The notes under the pieces are model-generated. The model did not search any database and was not told the DNA's origin. It saw nothing but the letters and a program-made list of their open reading frames with translations. A program made the translations under genes and the position numbers. A DNA stretch of 52,978 nucleotides from Chloroflexota bacterium (GTDB lineage: Bacteria; Chloroflexota; Anaerolineae; Caldilineales; Caldilineaceae), in assembly GCA_003451595.1 (NCBI GenBank), contig DMDA01000110.1, forward strand, positions 3,531 to 56,508. The letters run 5' to 3'. Positions 30,832-43,324 of this stretch are shown piece by piece. Each line of letters starts with the position of its first letter. Within the stretch, counting starts at the first letter, position 1.

Positions 30832-31668
30832 ATGGAGCACCTGATTCGACCGGTTGGGGCGCTGGGGGAAACGATTGTGGTGACGCCGCAGCGCGCCGGA
30901 TGGCACTATCTGAGTTTCCGGGTCGTTGTCCTGGCGGCTGGAGAGCAGTATACGCTGCACACCGGCGGCGAGGAGATTGCGCTTGTGCCATTACAGGGCG
31001 CTGGCGCTCTGGCTGTCGACGGCGCAACCTATGCACTCCAGCGCAGCGGCGTCTTCGTCGGGCCGCCGTCGCTGCTCTACGCGCCGCCCGGCAAGACGAT
31101 AACGGTCACCGCTGAGCGCGGCTTCGAATTTGCGGTCGGCGGCGCGCCGGCCACCGGCAAATACGGCGTGCGGCTGATCCGCCCGGAGGAGATCAAGTGC
31201 GAGATTCGCGGCGGCGGCGCAGCGCGGCGGCAGGTCAACCACATTCTGGCGCCGCCGCTGCCCGCCGAACGGCTGATTCTCTTCGAGGTGTATGTGCCGG
31301 GTGGCTCATGGTCGGGCTGGCCGCCCCACTGTCATGACGGCGCTGGCGGCTCGCCTTACCTGGAGGAGACCTACTACTACCGCATCGACCCGGCGGATGG
31401 CTTTGCGATTCACCGCAACTACCGGCTCGATGCCGACTTTGACGAACTGCTGCCGGTGCGCAGCGGCGAGCTGGTGCTGGTGACGCAGGGCTATCATCCG
31501 GTGGCAGCGGCGCCGGGGAGCAACGTCTACTTTCTCAACTATCTGGCCGGCGAGTTGCTGGACGAAGAGCGCGCCCGCCCACCGCTGGACGACTATCGCT
31601 ATGCGTGGATGAAGGAGAACTGGGAGGGCAATCGGCTGGAGCTGCCGATTGCACGCGATACGATATGA
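30832..31668 (+). CDS. iolB: 5-deoxy-glucuronate isomerase (IolB), copy 2
   Basis: A 278-residue bicupin close to family length. Metal motifs are PPHCHDG (about residues 163-169), LEETYYYRI and VLVTQGYHPV; compared with copy 1 the HKHD motif is HCHD and the insert is absent. ATG 30832 follows GGAGG at 30822-30826 by five bases. It is directly downstream of iolC and overlaps the DUF2804 gene by four bases (ATGA). Two IolB enzymes in one locus may suit different isomers or different expression levels, or copy 2 may belong to a transferred block. Confidence 0.92.
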   Translation: MEHLIRPVGALGETIVVTPQRAGWHYLSFRVVVLAAGEQYTLHTGGEEIALVPLQGAGALAVDGATYALQRSGVFVGPPSLLYAPPGKTITVTAERGFEFAVGGAPATGKYGVRLIRPEEIKCEIRGGGAARRQVNHILAPPLPAERLILFEVYVPGGSWSGWPPHCHDGAGGSPYLEETYYYRIDPADGFAIHRNYRLDADFDELLPVRSGELVLVTQGYHPVAAAPGSNVYFLNYLAGELLDEERARPPLDDYRYAWMKENWEGNRLELPIARDTI

Positions 31669-32708
31669 GTTCACAACACGAAATCGTCACGCCATCGCCC
31701 TTGCTCGACGCACAAGGCCGACTGGTGCAGGTGGGCTGGGCGCGGGCGCCGCTGCTCGACTGCAACCTGGAGAAGGCGGCCTTTTACCCGCGCCTGCTGC
31801 GTTTCCTACAGCCGCTGCGCATCAAGCGTTGGGACTACTATGGCGTCACGACGCCGGAGCGTTATTTCTCCGTCACCCTGGCCGACCTGGGCTATGCGGG
31901 ACAGGCCTTCGTCTACATTGTGGACTTTGCCACCGGACGCTATCACGAGGAGACGCTAACGATTCCGCTCGGCGGCGGCATCAGCCTGCCGCGTAACAGT
32001 ATGGAAGGCGAAAGCCGCTACGACAACGGCAAGGTGTGCCTACGCTTTCAGGTGACGCCGAACACCCGCCAGATCGCCGTGACCTGGCCTGACTTCAATA
32101 GGCAGACACTTCGCGCTGAGATCAGCTTTGCCCTGGCGCCTGAGCATGAGTCCACCGTTGTCGTCATCCCGATTCGGGGCAACCGTTTCTACTACAACCG
32201 CAAGATCAACTGTCTGCCCGCAACCGGCTGGCTACAACTTGGTGACGAGCGTACGGAGATTGCGCCGTCGACTTGCCTGGGCAATCTGGATTGGGGGCGC
32301 GGCGTCTGGGAATATCGCTCCTTCTGGGTGTGGGCGAGCGCGTCGGGTTTTCTGGCGGATGGACGAACGATCGGCATGAACCTGGGCTTCGGCTTTGGCG
32401 ACGCCTCGGCTGCCACCGAGAATACGCTCATTCTGAACGGTCGCATCCACAAGCTGACCCAGGTTGATTTCAGCTATGACGCACAGAACTTCATGCAGCC
32501 CTGGCGCGTGGCCGCCCCTGATGGGCGGCTCGACCTGACCTTCACGCCCTTTGTCGAGCGCGTCGCCAGAACCAATCTGTTCCTCATCGCCAGCACGGTG
32601 CACCAGTTGTTTGGGCGATACAGCGGTTACGTGAAGACCGACGACGGGGAACGGATACATGTTGACGGCCTGATCGGTTTTGCCGAGGAGCATCACGCTC
32701 GATGGTAG
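31665..32708 (+). CDS. DUF2804-family protein
   Basis: A 347-residue protein of the DUF2804 family, which has no firm biochemical role that I know. Seen are SPLLDAQGRLVQVGWARAPL at the N-terminus, RIKRWDYYGVTTP, a NRKINCLPATGW segment and the aromatic LDWGRGVWEYRSFWVWASASG motif typical of the family. No signal peptide or membrane segment is evident. ATG 31665 overlaps the stop of iolB copy 2 by four bases, implying translational coupling and a functional link to the inositol operon. Beta-rich content suggests a carbohydrate- or lipid-binding fold. Confidence 0.82.
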   Translation: MSSQHEIVTPSPLLDAQGRLVQVGWARAPLLDCNLEKAAFYPRLLRFLQPLRIKRWDYYGVTTPERYFSVTLADLGYAGQAFVYIVDFATGRYHEETLTIPLGGGISLPRNSMEGESRYDNGKVCLRFQVTPNTRQIAVTWPDFNRQTLRAEISFALAPEHESTVVVIPIRGNRFYYNRKINCLPATGWLQLGDERTEIAPSTCLGNLDWGRGVWEYRSFWVWASASGFLADGRTIGMNLGFGFGDASAATENTLILNGRIHKLTQVDFSYDAQNFMQPWRVAAPDGRLDLTFTPFVERVARTNLFLIASTVHQLFGRYSGYVKTDDGERIHVDGLIGFAEEHHARW

Positions 32709-32852
32709 CGGCCGCAACCGGGCGTAACGCAGGCAATCGGTCTGAAAACGGTCAAGACCGGGCGACGAAATGTGGTAAAGTGAAGGGTGGCAATGCCGTC
32801 GGCGTCCAACCTTCTGGCGCGGGCGCCATTGCCTGACCAGGAGAATGGGACA

Positions 32853-34229
32853 ATGCGCACTCGATTTGTGATGATCTTGCTGGTCGTCTGGTTGACGACC
32901 GTTTTCTTTGCACTCGGCGCCCTGGCGCAGGACGCCATCACGGCCACCCCCACGCCAACGCCCACCACCAGCCTTGCAACACCATTGACCACCACAGTGA
33001 CCACCACAGTGACCACCACAGTCACGGCGACGGTGGACACCGGCGGCGTGCGCCTGCGTGTGCGGGCGGCGCCATCCACCACTGCTCCCATCGTGGCGCG
33101 ACTGACCGACGGCAGCACCGTGAGCGTGCTGGCGCGTGACGCCAGCGGCGATTGGGTGCTGACGCCGTTGACCAATGCGGTGGTGGAGTCTGGCTGGATC
33201 GCCACTGCATATCTACGCATGAACACGTCGATTGGGGCGTTGCCAGTCGCTACAGTGGCTCCTCTGTTATCGGCGGCGACGCCTGGCGCACCGGCGACCG
33301 CTACGCCGCAGAGCGTGGCAGCCACGCCAGCCATCGTTACGCCGCCGCCGCCTGTCGTTACCTTGCCATCTGGTCTCTATGGCAAGTTGGCCGTGCCAGT
33401 CTTCGATGAGAGCCGCAAGACCTACGATGTGTGGCTGGTCAACGCGGATGGCAGCGACCTGCGCCGCGTCATCTACGAGGCAAGCTCGCCTGCTCTCAGC
33501 GCTGATGGCGCCATGTTGGCTTATCGCCGCTGGCAGGTCGATGATCGCGGCATCGTCGTCGCCAACGTAGATGGCAGCAACCCCTGGCGCATCACCGACA
33601 AACTGGAGGATGTGCTGCCCTCCTTCTCGCCCGACCGCTCGAAGGTCGCCTTTTCCACCTATCGATGGGGTGATCGCAAGAACCGGCTCTACTATGCCTG
33701 GACTGACGAACAACACAAGGTCGCCTGGGAATGGGGCGCCGGCGGCATCTTTGGCGAAGACCCCTTCTGGATGAACGACGGCCGCATCCTCTTCCGCGTG
33801 ACGCGTCCCGAGCGCGCTGTCGAGGAGTTGTGGAGCATGGACGGCCGCACTGGCGAGCAGCGCACGCTGCTTTATGTGACCGACTCACTCCGCGCCCCTG
33901 CTGCTGCACCCGACAATCGCACGGTGGCATATATGGCGTTTGCCGACGGCAACTGGGACATCTACGCCCTCGATCTGGTTGATCGCAGTGTGACGCGCCT
34001 GACCGACGACCCGGCCGAGGATGGTCTGCCCGCCTTCTCGCCCAACGGCGAATATCTGGCCTTTGTCAGCAATCGTGGTGGCAAGTGGGGACTCTGGCGG
34101 ATGCGTGCGGATGGCAGCGACCTTCAGTTGATTGTCACGCTGCCTGGCCCTGTCGATGGTCGCGTCGAGTTTGAGCCGGAGTATCTGAATCACGGCTGGC
34201 TCGAAGAGCAGATTGGGTGGAGTTGGTAG
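32853..34229 (+). CDS. Secreted SH3-like plus TolB-like beta-propeller protein
   Basis: A 458-residue exported protein. A signal peptide (MRTRFVMILLVVWLTTVFFALGALA) is followed by a Thr/Pro-rich linker with three in-frame 12-bp repeats, then a bacterial SH3-like domain (VRLRVRAAPSTTAPIVARLTDGSTVSVLA, about residues 65-95), a second Thr/Pro-rich linker and WD40-like TolB-type blades such as GSDLRRVIYEASSPALSADG and NWDIYALDLVDRSVTRLTDDPAEDGLPAFSPNG. CAGGAGAA at 32837-32844 supports ATG 32853. It probably binds cell-wall or other polymers. It is a single gene between the inositol operon and a minus-strand cluster. Confidence 0.85.
   Translation: MRTRFVMILLVVWLTTVFFALGALAQDAITATPTPTPTTSLATPLTTTVTTTVTTTVTATVDTGGVRLRVRAAPSTTAPIVARLTDGSTVSVLARDASGDWVLTPLTNAVVESGWIATAYLRMNTSIGALPVATVAPLLSAATPGAPATATPQSVAATPAIVTPPPPVVTLPSGLYGKLAVPVFDESRKTYDVWLVNADGSDLRRVIYEASSPALSADGAMLAYRRWQVDDRGIVVANVDGSNPWRITDKLEDVLPSFSPDRSKVAFSTYRWGDRKNRLYYAWTDEQHKVAWEWGAGGIFGEDPFWMNDGRILFRVTRPERAVEELWSMDGRTGEQRTLLYVTDSLRAPAAAPDNRTVAYMAFADGNWDIYALDLVDRSVTRLTDDPAEDGLPAFSPNGEYLAFVSNRGGKWGLWRMRADGSDLQLIVTLPGPVDGRVEFEPEYLNHGWLEEQIGWSW
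32987..33022. repeat. In-frame 12-bp tandem repeat, 3 units (GACCACCACAGT)
   Basis: Three perfect units of GACCACCACAGT encode TTV-type residues in the linker of the SH3/TolB-like protein. The 12-bp unit resembles those at 43325-43370 and 51614-51649. Confidence 0.85.
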
Positions 34230-34301
34230 CAGCCATATTTTCGGATGAACCTACTGCCAATATGAGTCATCCTGAATTTTCGCGAAGGTGCAATTCAGCG
34301 G

Positions 34302-34600
34302 TCACAGTGCACTCTCGGTCTTTCCGCTGGGGACGATGTCGAACACTGGCCTCACGATCTCCTGCGCGCTAATTCCGCCGTGCTCGTACTCCTTGCCTGC
34401 CTCGAAACAGGCGATGCCGATGGCGGTATGAAGTGCAGCTTGCGCAGGACAGCATCCAGATCGCGCAGATAGTCTTGATAGGCAGGCAGCTGCTCCAGTG
34501 CAGCCAATCGCACTTGATTGGCAAGAGGTTCATACAATTCGCCTGGTTCCGCCGCACGACGGCGACGAGGACGGCTGGCGTACGCAGCGTGCATTATCAT
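34302..34600 (-). pseudogene. Frameshifted small gene remnant
   Basis: The minus strand reads a plausible protein segment from about 34600 (ELYEPLANQVRLAALEQL, then PAYQDYLRDLDAVLRKLH). At about 34430 the frame turns into random-looking residues, while a different frame continues with HTAIGIACFEAGKEYEHGG and VRPVFDIVPSGKTESAL to a TGA at 34302-34304. Both halves look like real protein and they join with a one- or two-base frame change, so this is probably a broken gene of about 100 codons. I do not recognise the family. It is the only coding signal in the 468-bp gap 34230-34697. Confidence 0.45.
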
Positions 34601-34697
34601 GCGTTTGTCACCTGTATCAGGGCGCTGCGCGCCTTCACCGTGCTGCGGATTGTGATGCAACCTTCCTCAAAGCTGCAAGATTCCGCCTATGGTCAAA

Positions 34698-37580
34698 TCA
34701 TACCGTAGACACTTCGATCAAGCAATCAGACCCTGACAACCATGCCACCATCTGCGCTGCGCTCACCGTCTGCGCCGGCTCGAACGCTTCGCTCTGCAGG
34801 TAGCGCAGCAGGCTGTAGCGCATCTGGCGAGCGACGAGCCGCTGATCGAGGTTGCTCGCCAAATCCATCGAACAGACCATCAATCGCCCGCCGCCGACGC
34901 GCGCTTCGAAGAGCAGCGCCAGGCGCCGCGCCGCGAACCAGGTGTCGATGGGCTGCACGAGCGGGCGTAGCGTGGGCGGCAGTGCGTCGATCTGCATCGC
35001 CGCCGCGCCGTGGATCAGTTCCCACCATTGCCAGTTGCTGTGATATTCAGTCGGGAAGTCGGCGAAGACTGGATGCGCCGGGTCGCAGAGGATGCCCAGG
35101 GTGTGTGGCGGCTGCCCCCTTGTCCAAGCCGTGTTCCAAAAGACGCTGGAGAAGCCGAGCGTGCTTGTTGTCTTGACCTGATTTGCGTCGAGCAGCAGCA
35201 AGGCGCGCCCGCCTGCTTCCGCCTGGCGCAGCGCTGCGTCCAGGTTGCTGGTGATGAAGACATTTGCCGCAGCAGGCATGGTCAGCCTGTCGGCGAAGAC
35301 CCAGAGGTCCCAGTCATTCTCATAGCGCACGCCATCCGCCGTGGTCACGCCAACGATGAGCGTGTGCTTGCGCGCCGGCGCGGCGGCCAGATCGCACGTC
35401 AGCGTACCGACGATGGCCTGGCTGCTCATGGCGATGGTGCAGGGCGGCAGTGCACCGGCGGCGATGATCCGCTCGTCCATGCGCAGCGCCCAATCGACCT
35501 GCGCGTCGACGAGCGGCGCCGGCCCAAAGTGTGCGATCTGGATGTCGGCGCGCAACGTTTCGCCGGTGCGCCAATACCGTTTTTCCAGCCGCACCAACGG
35601 CACGGTGCTGTTGCAAAAGCGCTTGAACTCCGCCGCCGTGATGTAGCCCTTCTCCTCCCAGAAGGGGTCGAGCACGCCGACGAGCGCCGTGCCCTGCCCC
35701 GGAAAGTCGTGCAGGTCGAGCAGTTGAAAGCCGCCAAAGCCGGGCGTGCGCAGCGCCGACTCGATCTCTTCCTTGTAGCAGAGCGCCTGCAATTTGCCCG
35801 ACGCCAGCAGAAAATCACGCGCCTGGTCGCCCATGTGGTTGGCTTCGAGGAAGTCACGGAAAATCTCGAAGTTCTTGGGCTTGAGCACGCCGGTGTATTT
35901 CGCCATTTCGTCGAAGTTGGGATAGACGCACCACTGGCCGATCTCGTGGCTGACGACTGGCGCGCCGGCTTGCGCCACGAAGTCGCGATAATCCGTCACG
36001 GTTTCGGGCGGCAGCGCGTTGATGCGCGAACGCAGCCCGGCGCCCCAGCGCTGGATGCGTGGGTCAGGCGTGTTGTGATAGTCGTTTTCCGGGATCATAG
36101 GCCAGCCGGCGGCGCTGGTGTAGAGCCGTCGCGGGTCGCGCTTGCGCCAATACGTAACCCACTCCGCCAGAAATTCACGGTCGCGTCCGGCGGGTTCATT
36201 GCCATACGCCATCAGCAAAAAAGAAGGATGGTTGCCATAGGCGTCCTGAATGCGCCAGCCTTCGTGAAAAAGCCAACGGTCGAGCGGACGCCCCTCGCCG
36301 ATGGCTGCGCCCTGATTCGCCCACGACGGGCACTCGACCTGATAGTAAAAGCCCAGCTCGTCGGCGGCGTCGAACGCGGCTGCGGGCGGGCACCACGAAT
36401 GAAAGCGGATGTGGTTCAGCCCGTGCGCCTGGCAGATGCGGATGATGCGCCGCCAGCTTTCGACATCGGTGGGCGGGTAGCCGGTGCGGGGGAAGATGCA
36501 ACATTCCAGCGTCCCGCGCAGGAAGATCGGCCGTCCGTTGAGCGTAATCTGCGTCCCTGCCGTCCCCACCTCACGCAGTCCAAAGCGCACCACGCGCCGG
36601 TCGCGCACAATCTCCATGCTATCCGCTGCGCTCTCCTCGCCCCCGGCAACTCGCCCCTCGCCCTTGACATGCAGCGCAAGCTCCACATTCATCTCATACA
36701 ACGCTGGCGAAAACTCATCCCACATCTGCGCATCGTCGCCGAGCGGGTACTCCAGATCGACGTGCCCGCCCGCCGCCGACAGTTCCAGCCCGGAGAGACC
36801 GCCCGCCGCCGAGAAGCCGATCTCGGCGCTGACCGGCGGCAATGGTTTGCCGTTGACAAGCCGCGCCGACGCCGTCACCCGGCCGCGCGCTGACTTGCCG
36901 AGCACGCTGGCGATGTCGATCTTGACCGTCGCCGCCTTGCGCGCCACGTCCGGGAAGATGCGCACATTGCGCAGCCAGACCGGACTTTCCGCCGCCAGCT
37001 CGATGCGCCCGATGATGCCGTTCCAGTTTGATTGCGTGTGGTCGCTGACGCTGTGCGCGTTGGGACCAACGTCGACGATCATACGGTTGTTGATGCGGAT
37101 GGTCAGGCGGTGCTCGCCCGGCGCCACCGCCGCGCCCAGCTCGTAGACATGCGCCGTTGCCAGGCTGTCGCAGCGGCCCAGCGGCTGGTCATCGAGCCAG
37201 ACTGCCGTCTCCCAGTGTGGACGTTCCAACGTGAGCGTAATGCGCCGCCCCTGCCATGTGGGGGGAATTGTCACCGTGCGCTGCACCCAGGCTGCGCCGA
37301 CATAACACTTTTCCGGTTGCAGCCAAAAGGGAACCTTGATGTTGCCGGACTGACGGTAGGGCGCGTAGCGCGGGTCGTCGAACCAGGAGCGGTCGACGAT
37401 GGTGCCCGTCCATGGCGTGTCGAGCGTAATATCGTCGCCGTAGCCTTGCGCCTGAATCGAGCCAGGCAAGGTGAGCACACCGGCGGGGTCAGGAAGATCA
37501 GCCGCGTACCAGCGTTGGCGTTCGCCGCAATCTTCCGGGTCAAGCGCCAGCATCCACGCGCCGGCAAGGTCGATACTCAT
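34698..37580 (-). CDS. Glycoside hydrolase family 2 protein
   Basis: A 960-residue GH2-type enzyme (beta-galactosidase/glucuronidase/mannosidase superfamily) with no signal peptide, so likely cytoplasmic. The N-terminal sugar-binding domain (about 1-200) contains VPFWLQPEKCYVGAAWVQRT, then come Ig-like and TIM-barrel domains. The probable acid/base is Glu462 in YGNEPAGRD and the nucleophile Glu546 in VSHEIGQW. A C-terminal region of about 300 residues is longer than in LacZ-type cores and may bind substrate. A short repeat, residues 307-323 (GEGRVAGGEESAAD), is inserted in frame before the Ig/TIM boundary. ATG 37580 has GGAG nine bases upstream. It follows the DUF5107-TPR gene in the same direction. 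Confidence 0.88.
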   Translation of the reverse strand: MSIDLAGAWMLALDPEDCGERQRWYAADLPDPAGVLTLPGSIQAQGYGDDITLDTPWTGTIVDRSWFDDPRYAPYRQSGNIKVPFWLQPEKCYVGAAWVQRTVTIPPTWQGRRITLTLERPHWETAVWLDDQPLGRCDSLATAHVYELGAAVAPGEHRLTIRINNRMIVDVGPNAHSVSDHTQSNWNGIIGRIELAAESPVWLRNVRIFPDVARKAATVKIDIASVLGKSARGRVTASARLVNGKPLPPVSAEIGFSAAGGLSGLELSAAGGHVDLEYPLGDDAQMWDEFSPALYEMNVELALHVKGEGRVAGGEESAADSMEIVRDRRVVRFGLREVGTAGTQITLNGRPIFLRGTLECCIFPRTGYPPTDVESWRRIIRICQAHGLNHIRFHSWCPPAAAFDAADELGFYYQVECPSWANQGAAIGEGRPLDRWLFHEGWRIQDAYGNHPSFLLMAYGNEPAGRDREFLAEWVTYWRKRDPRRLYTSAAGWPMIPENDYHNTPDPRIQRWGAGLRSRINALPPETVTDYRDFVAQAGAPVVSHEIGQWCVYPNFDEMAKYTGVLKPKNFEIFRDFLEANHMGDQARDFLLASGKLQALCYKEEIESALRTPGFGGFQLLDLHDFPGQGTALVGVLDPFWEEKGYITAAEFKRFCNSTVPLVRLEKRYWRTGETLRADIQIAHFGPAPLVDAQVDWALRMDERIIAAGALPPCTIAMSSQAIVGTLTCDLAAAPARKHTLIVGVTTADGVRYENDWDLWVFADRLTMPAAANVFITSNLDAALRQAEAGGRALLLLDANQVKTTSTLGFSSVFWNTAWTRGQPPHTLGILCDPAHPVFADFPTEYHSNWQWWELIHGAAAMQIDALPPTLRPLVQPIDTWFAARRLALLFEARVGGGRLMVCSMDLASNLDQRLVARQMRYSLLRYLQSEAFEPAQTVSAAQMVAWLSGSDCLIEVSTV
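36635..36665. repeat. CTCGCCCC-family repeat inside the GH2 coding sequence
   Basis: CTCGCCCCCGGCAACTCGCC and following CCTCGCCC match the family at 29721-29746 and 37602-37632. It is read through in frame and adds about ten residues to the GH2 protein near residue 308. Confidence 0.55.
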
Positions 37581-37601
37581 AATTACACTCCTCTATGTGT
37601 T

Positions 37602-37712
37602 GAAGGGGCGAGAGGCGAGTTGTGAGGGGCGACTGCCGGGCGCCGTTGATTTTCTGCTGCTTGATGCAACCACATCTCCCTGTTTGGCGAGACCTGCGGC
37701 TACGAGCCGCAT

Positions 37713-37715
<3 letters not shown>
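37602..37715. repeat. Two repeat families between the TPR and GH2 genes
   Basis: GAAGGGGCGAGAGGCGAG and GTTGTGAGGGGCGA (37602-37632) belong to the CTCGCCCC family. On the minus strand, GTAGATGCGGCTCGTAGCCG near 37700 matches the start of the 108-bp tandem unit at 16843. The TAG stop codon of the upstream TPR gene (37713) is made by this second repeat. Confidence 0.65.
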
Positions 37716-41078
<3,363 letters not shown>

Positions 41079-41085
41079 GGTTGGT

Positions 41086-41180
41086 GCGTGATGCGTGATA
41101 CGTGTTGCATGTTGTGTGATACGTGTTGCGTGCCACGTGTTGCGTGGTAGCATCACCACAATCAATCACGCAACACGTCC
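41086..41180. repeat. ACGCAACACGT-family low-complexity repeats
   Basis: GCGTGATACGTGTTGCATG and related TGTTGCGTG units repeat at 41093-41150 and again near 41165-41180. They fill most of the 203-bp gap between the TPR gene and the divergent AraC-type regulator and will mask any promoters there. Confidence 0.65.
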
Positions 41181-41281
41181 TTTTTATCACGAAGGGCGCT
41201 GCTCATTCAATAGACAAGACTGTGATAGAATGGAGTATCTTCCGTTGACGCTGAGTTGTACTGCTGATAGAGGAGTGGGGT

Positions 41282-42202
41282 GTGGATCATGATCTTGCGC
41301 TTTCGCTGCGGATACGGGAGGGTTTTCGCGGGCAGATTCTGCATGTCATCCCGCGCCCGATGGTGCAGCAGCTGGCGGCGCATCCACTGTTGCACTCGCT
41401 GCTGACGACAGATATCGGCTGGTATCCCGAAGCGCGCTATCATTATGTGGAGCGGCCGGAAGGCGCAGCCGAGCACATCTTGATCTACTGCGTACAGGGC
41501 GCCGGGTGGTACGAAGTGGTGGGGAGTCGGCAGGCGCTTGAAGCACACGAGGCGGTCGTGCTGCCGGCAGGCGCTGCGCACGCTTACGGCGCATCCATCG
41601 ACAAGCCATGGTCGATTCACTGGGTGCACTTCACCGGTCTCGAGGGCGACTATTACGCGCAGTTGCCGCCCGCCACCACACACAAGCTTTCGGTGGACCC
41701 GCGCTGCGGCGCCGAGCTGGTCAGACTCTTCCAACAGTGCTACGGCAGCTTTGTCGGCGGCTTTGTGCTTCCCAAGCTGATCCATGCGTCCAAGCTGGTC
41801 GGGCACATCCTGGCTGAGCTTTTCTACAACAACGCTGCCTTTTCGCCCAACATGCGCACAAGTCGCTTTCACAGCCTGGCGCCGACCTTCGCCTACCTCG
41901 CCGAAAATCTACATACGACGCTGACGCTGGCTGAGATGGCGGCGCATGCTGGTCTGTCGGAGTCACAGTTTTCGCACCTCTTCAAGCAGCAGACCGGTCA
42001 CTCACCGATCGCCTACTTCAACCAGCTCAAGATGCAGCACGCCTGCACGTTGCTGACGATCACGCAGTTGTCGGTCAAAGAAGTGGCGCATGCCCTGGGT
42101 TTCGCCGACGCCTACTACTTTTCGCGGCTCTTCAAGCAGCATATCGGCGTTGCGCCGCGCCACTTTCGCAGTGAGGTGGGCAGCAACAAGTCGGCAGGCT
42201 GA
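41282..42202 (+). CDS. AraC-family regulator with N-terminal cupin
   Basis: A 306-residue regulator. The first part (about 30-180) is an AraC-type cupin sensor domain (HILIYCVQGAGWYEVVG, AHAYGASIDKPWSIHWVHF), and the last 100 residues carry two helix-turn-helix motifs: LAEMAAHAGLSESQFSHLFK and VKEVAHALGFADAYYFSRLF. GTG 41282 has GAGGAG just upstream. It diverges from the DUF5107-TPR gene and faces the URO-D-like gene; control of the TPR-GH2 pair is likely, with a sugar effector. Confidence 0.91.
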   Translation: MDHDLALSLRIREGFRGQILHVIPRPMVQQLAAHPLLHSLLTTDIGWYPEARYHYVERPEGAAEHILIYCVQGAGWYEVVGSRQALEAHEAVVLPAGAAHAYGASIDKPWSIHWVHFTGLEGDYYAQLPPATTHKLSVDPRCGAELVRLFQQCYGSFVGGFVLPKLIHASKLVGHILAELFYNNAAFSPNMRTSRFHSLAPTFAYLAENLHTTLTLAEMAAHAGLSESQFSHLFKQQTGHSPIAYFNQLKMQHACTLLTITQLSVKEVAHALGFADAYYFSRLFKQHIGVAPRHFRSEVGSNKSAG

Positions 42203-42218
42203 ATCACAAGTCACGCTG

Positions 42219-43310
42219 TCAGGCAATGCCGAATGCAGCCAGGGCTGCGCGCAGCTCCGACTCTCTGGCAAGCGGCGCGCTTTCCACATGATATTGAATG
42301 CCGCTGGCGGACCCAACTTGTTCGATGACCGCTGCGACTGCGGCGAGGCCGCCATTGAACACCTGTATCTTTTTACCGGCGGCATGAATCTTCTGAAAGA
42401 CCTCCGGCCAGTGCGCGCAGTCGGGTTTGCCATCGCCGGGCACCCACTGTACGCCGTCAAGTTCAGGGATGCTCAACAGCATGTCAAGGTGGCGAAGTTG
42501 GCCGATGCCGTCGAGGTGATAAAAGCTGCGCGACAGACGTTGGCAAGAGGCATGTAGCTCAGGCAGCACGAATTGCTCGAACATCTGCGGTCCGATCATG
42601 TAGGCGAAGTCGCACTGCAGGATGTAGCACGGTTGCTCGCTGTAGATGCCCGACCAGTCGCTGTAGCCAGGGTTGACCGGCTGCAGAATGGCGTTGATGT
42701 CGGCGTAGAAGCGATGCCAGCATGAATGCGCTTCCCATATCAGTCGCTCGACTTCCTCTGGGTGGTCGTAGAGTTCCAACAGCAGCCGTTGCGTCGTTAC
42801 GAAGGTTGCGACGGTGTCCAGGTTGCCGCCGAGATCGGTCATGCCCACCAACACCTGCCCCTGCCAGCGCTCCATCGCCGCCGCGCAGATGTCCAGGACA
42901 CGTTGGAGCCAGGGGTTGTGCGGGTCGTACTCCAGATGGATGTCGCTGATGGGCTGATTTTCCTGCGGGGGCCAGAACCAGACGCGGCCCGACGTGTTGT
43001 CGAGCCGTGCGCCCATGAAGGCGGCAGCCACCCCCGGACCAAAGACATCCAGGTTGACCCACGGGAAGGCGTCTCCCAGAAACACTTTGCACGACAACTC
43101 GTAGTCAATGCGATCAATCAACTGTGCAGGCGAAAAGGAGAAATCAGCGCATGTCTCCTGAGTGAGCAGCGGCGCGTCGGGCCTGGAGCGTCCCGGATCG
43201 CGCCCCACCAACTCGATCGGGATGATCGGGCGCGCCAATTCGCCCGCCCACCATTGACGGTACGTTTCCCGCACCTGCGCCCAGCGTTCGGGTGGGAAAT
43301 CAATCGCCAT
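42219..43310 (-). CDS. Uroporphyrinogen decarboxylase-family protein
   Basis: A 363-residue protein of the URO-D superfamily, which includes heme-pathway decarboxylases and corrinoid methyltransferases. Visible are SCKVFLGDAFPWVNLDVFGP (residues 73-92) and the C-terminal FYHLDGIGQLRHLDMLLSIP and QVFNGGLAAVAAVIEQ regions. It is too divergent to be a heme-biosynthesis HemE and no heme genes are near. Its SD GAGGAG (43320-43325) abuts a 12-bp tandem repeat. It is downstream of an AraC gene on the same strand, with which it may form an operon. Role unknown; a methyl-transfer or lyase function in glycan or C1 metabolism is only a guess. Confidence 0.8.
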   Translation of the reverse strand: MAIDFPPERWAQVRETYRQWWAGELARPIIPIELVGRDPGRSRPDAPLLTQETCADFSFSPAQLIDRIDYELSCKVFLGDAFPWVNLDVFGPGVAAAFMGARLDNTSGRVWFWPPQENQPISDIHLEYDPHNPWLQRVLDICAAAMERWQGQVLVGMTDLGGNLDTVATFVTTQRLLLELYDHPEEVERLIWEAHSCWHRFYADINAILQPVNPGYSDWSGIYSEQPCYILQCDFAYMIGPQMFEQFVLPELHASCQRLSRSFYHLDGIGQLRHLDMLLSIPELDGVQWVPGDGKPDCAHWPEVFQKIHAAGKKIQVFNGGLAAVAAVIEQVGSASGIQYHVESAPLARESELRAALAAFGIA

Positions 43311-43324
43311 GTCGTTCTTCTCCT

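Noticed and set aside
28448..31036. 862-codon minus-strand open frame across the dehydrogenase-iolC-iolB region
   Set aside because: It crosses several well-supported + strand genes and intergenic repeats, and its composition is that of a GC-rich reverse frame.
34284..34330. Intergenic RNA gene near the remnant
   Set aside because: No stable structure or known RNA pattern was seen.
35010..36893. 627-codon + strand open frame opposite the GH2 gene
   Set aside because: The minus strand has a clear GH2 protein with catalytic motifs; the + frame is its reverse-frame shadow.
42219..43310. HemE uroporphyrinogen decarboxylase of heme biosynthesis
   Set aside because: Sequence is only superfamily-level similar and the neighbours are AraC regulators and sugar genes, not heme genes.
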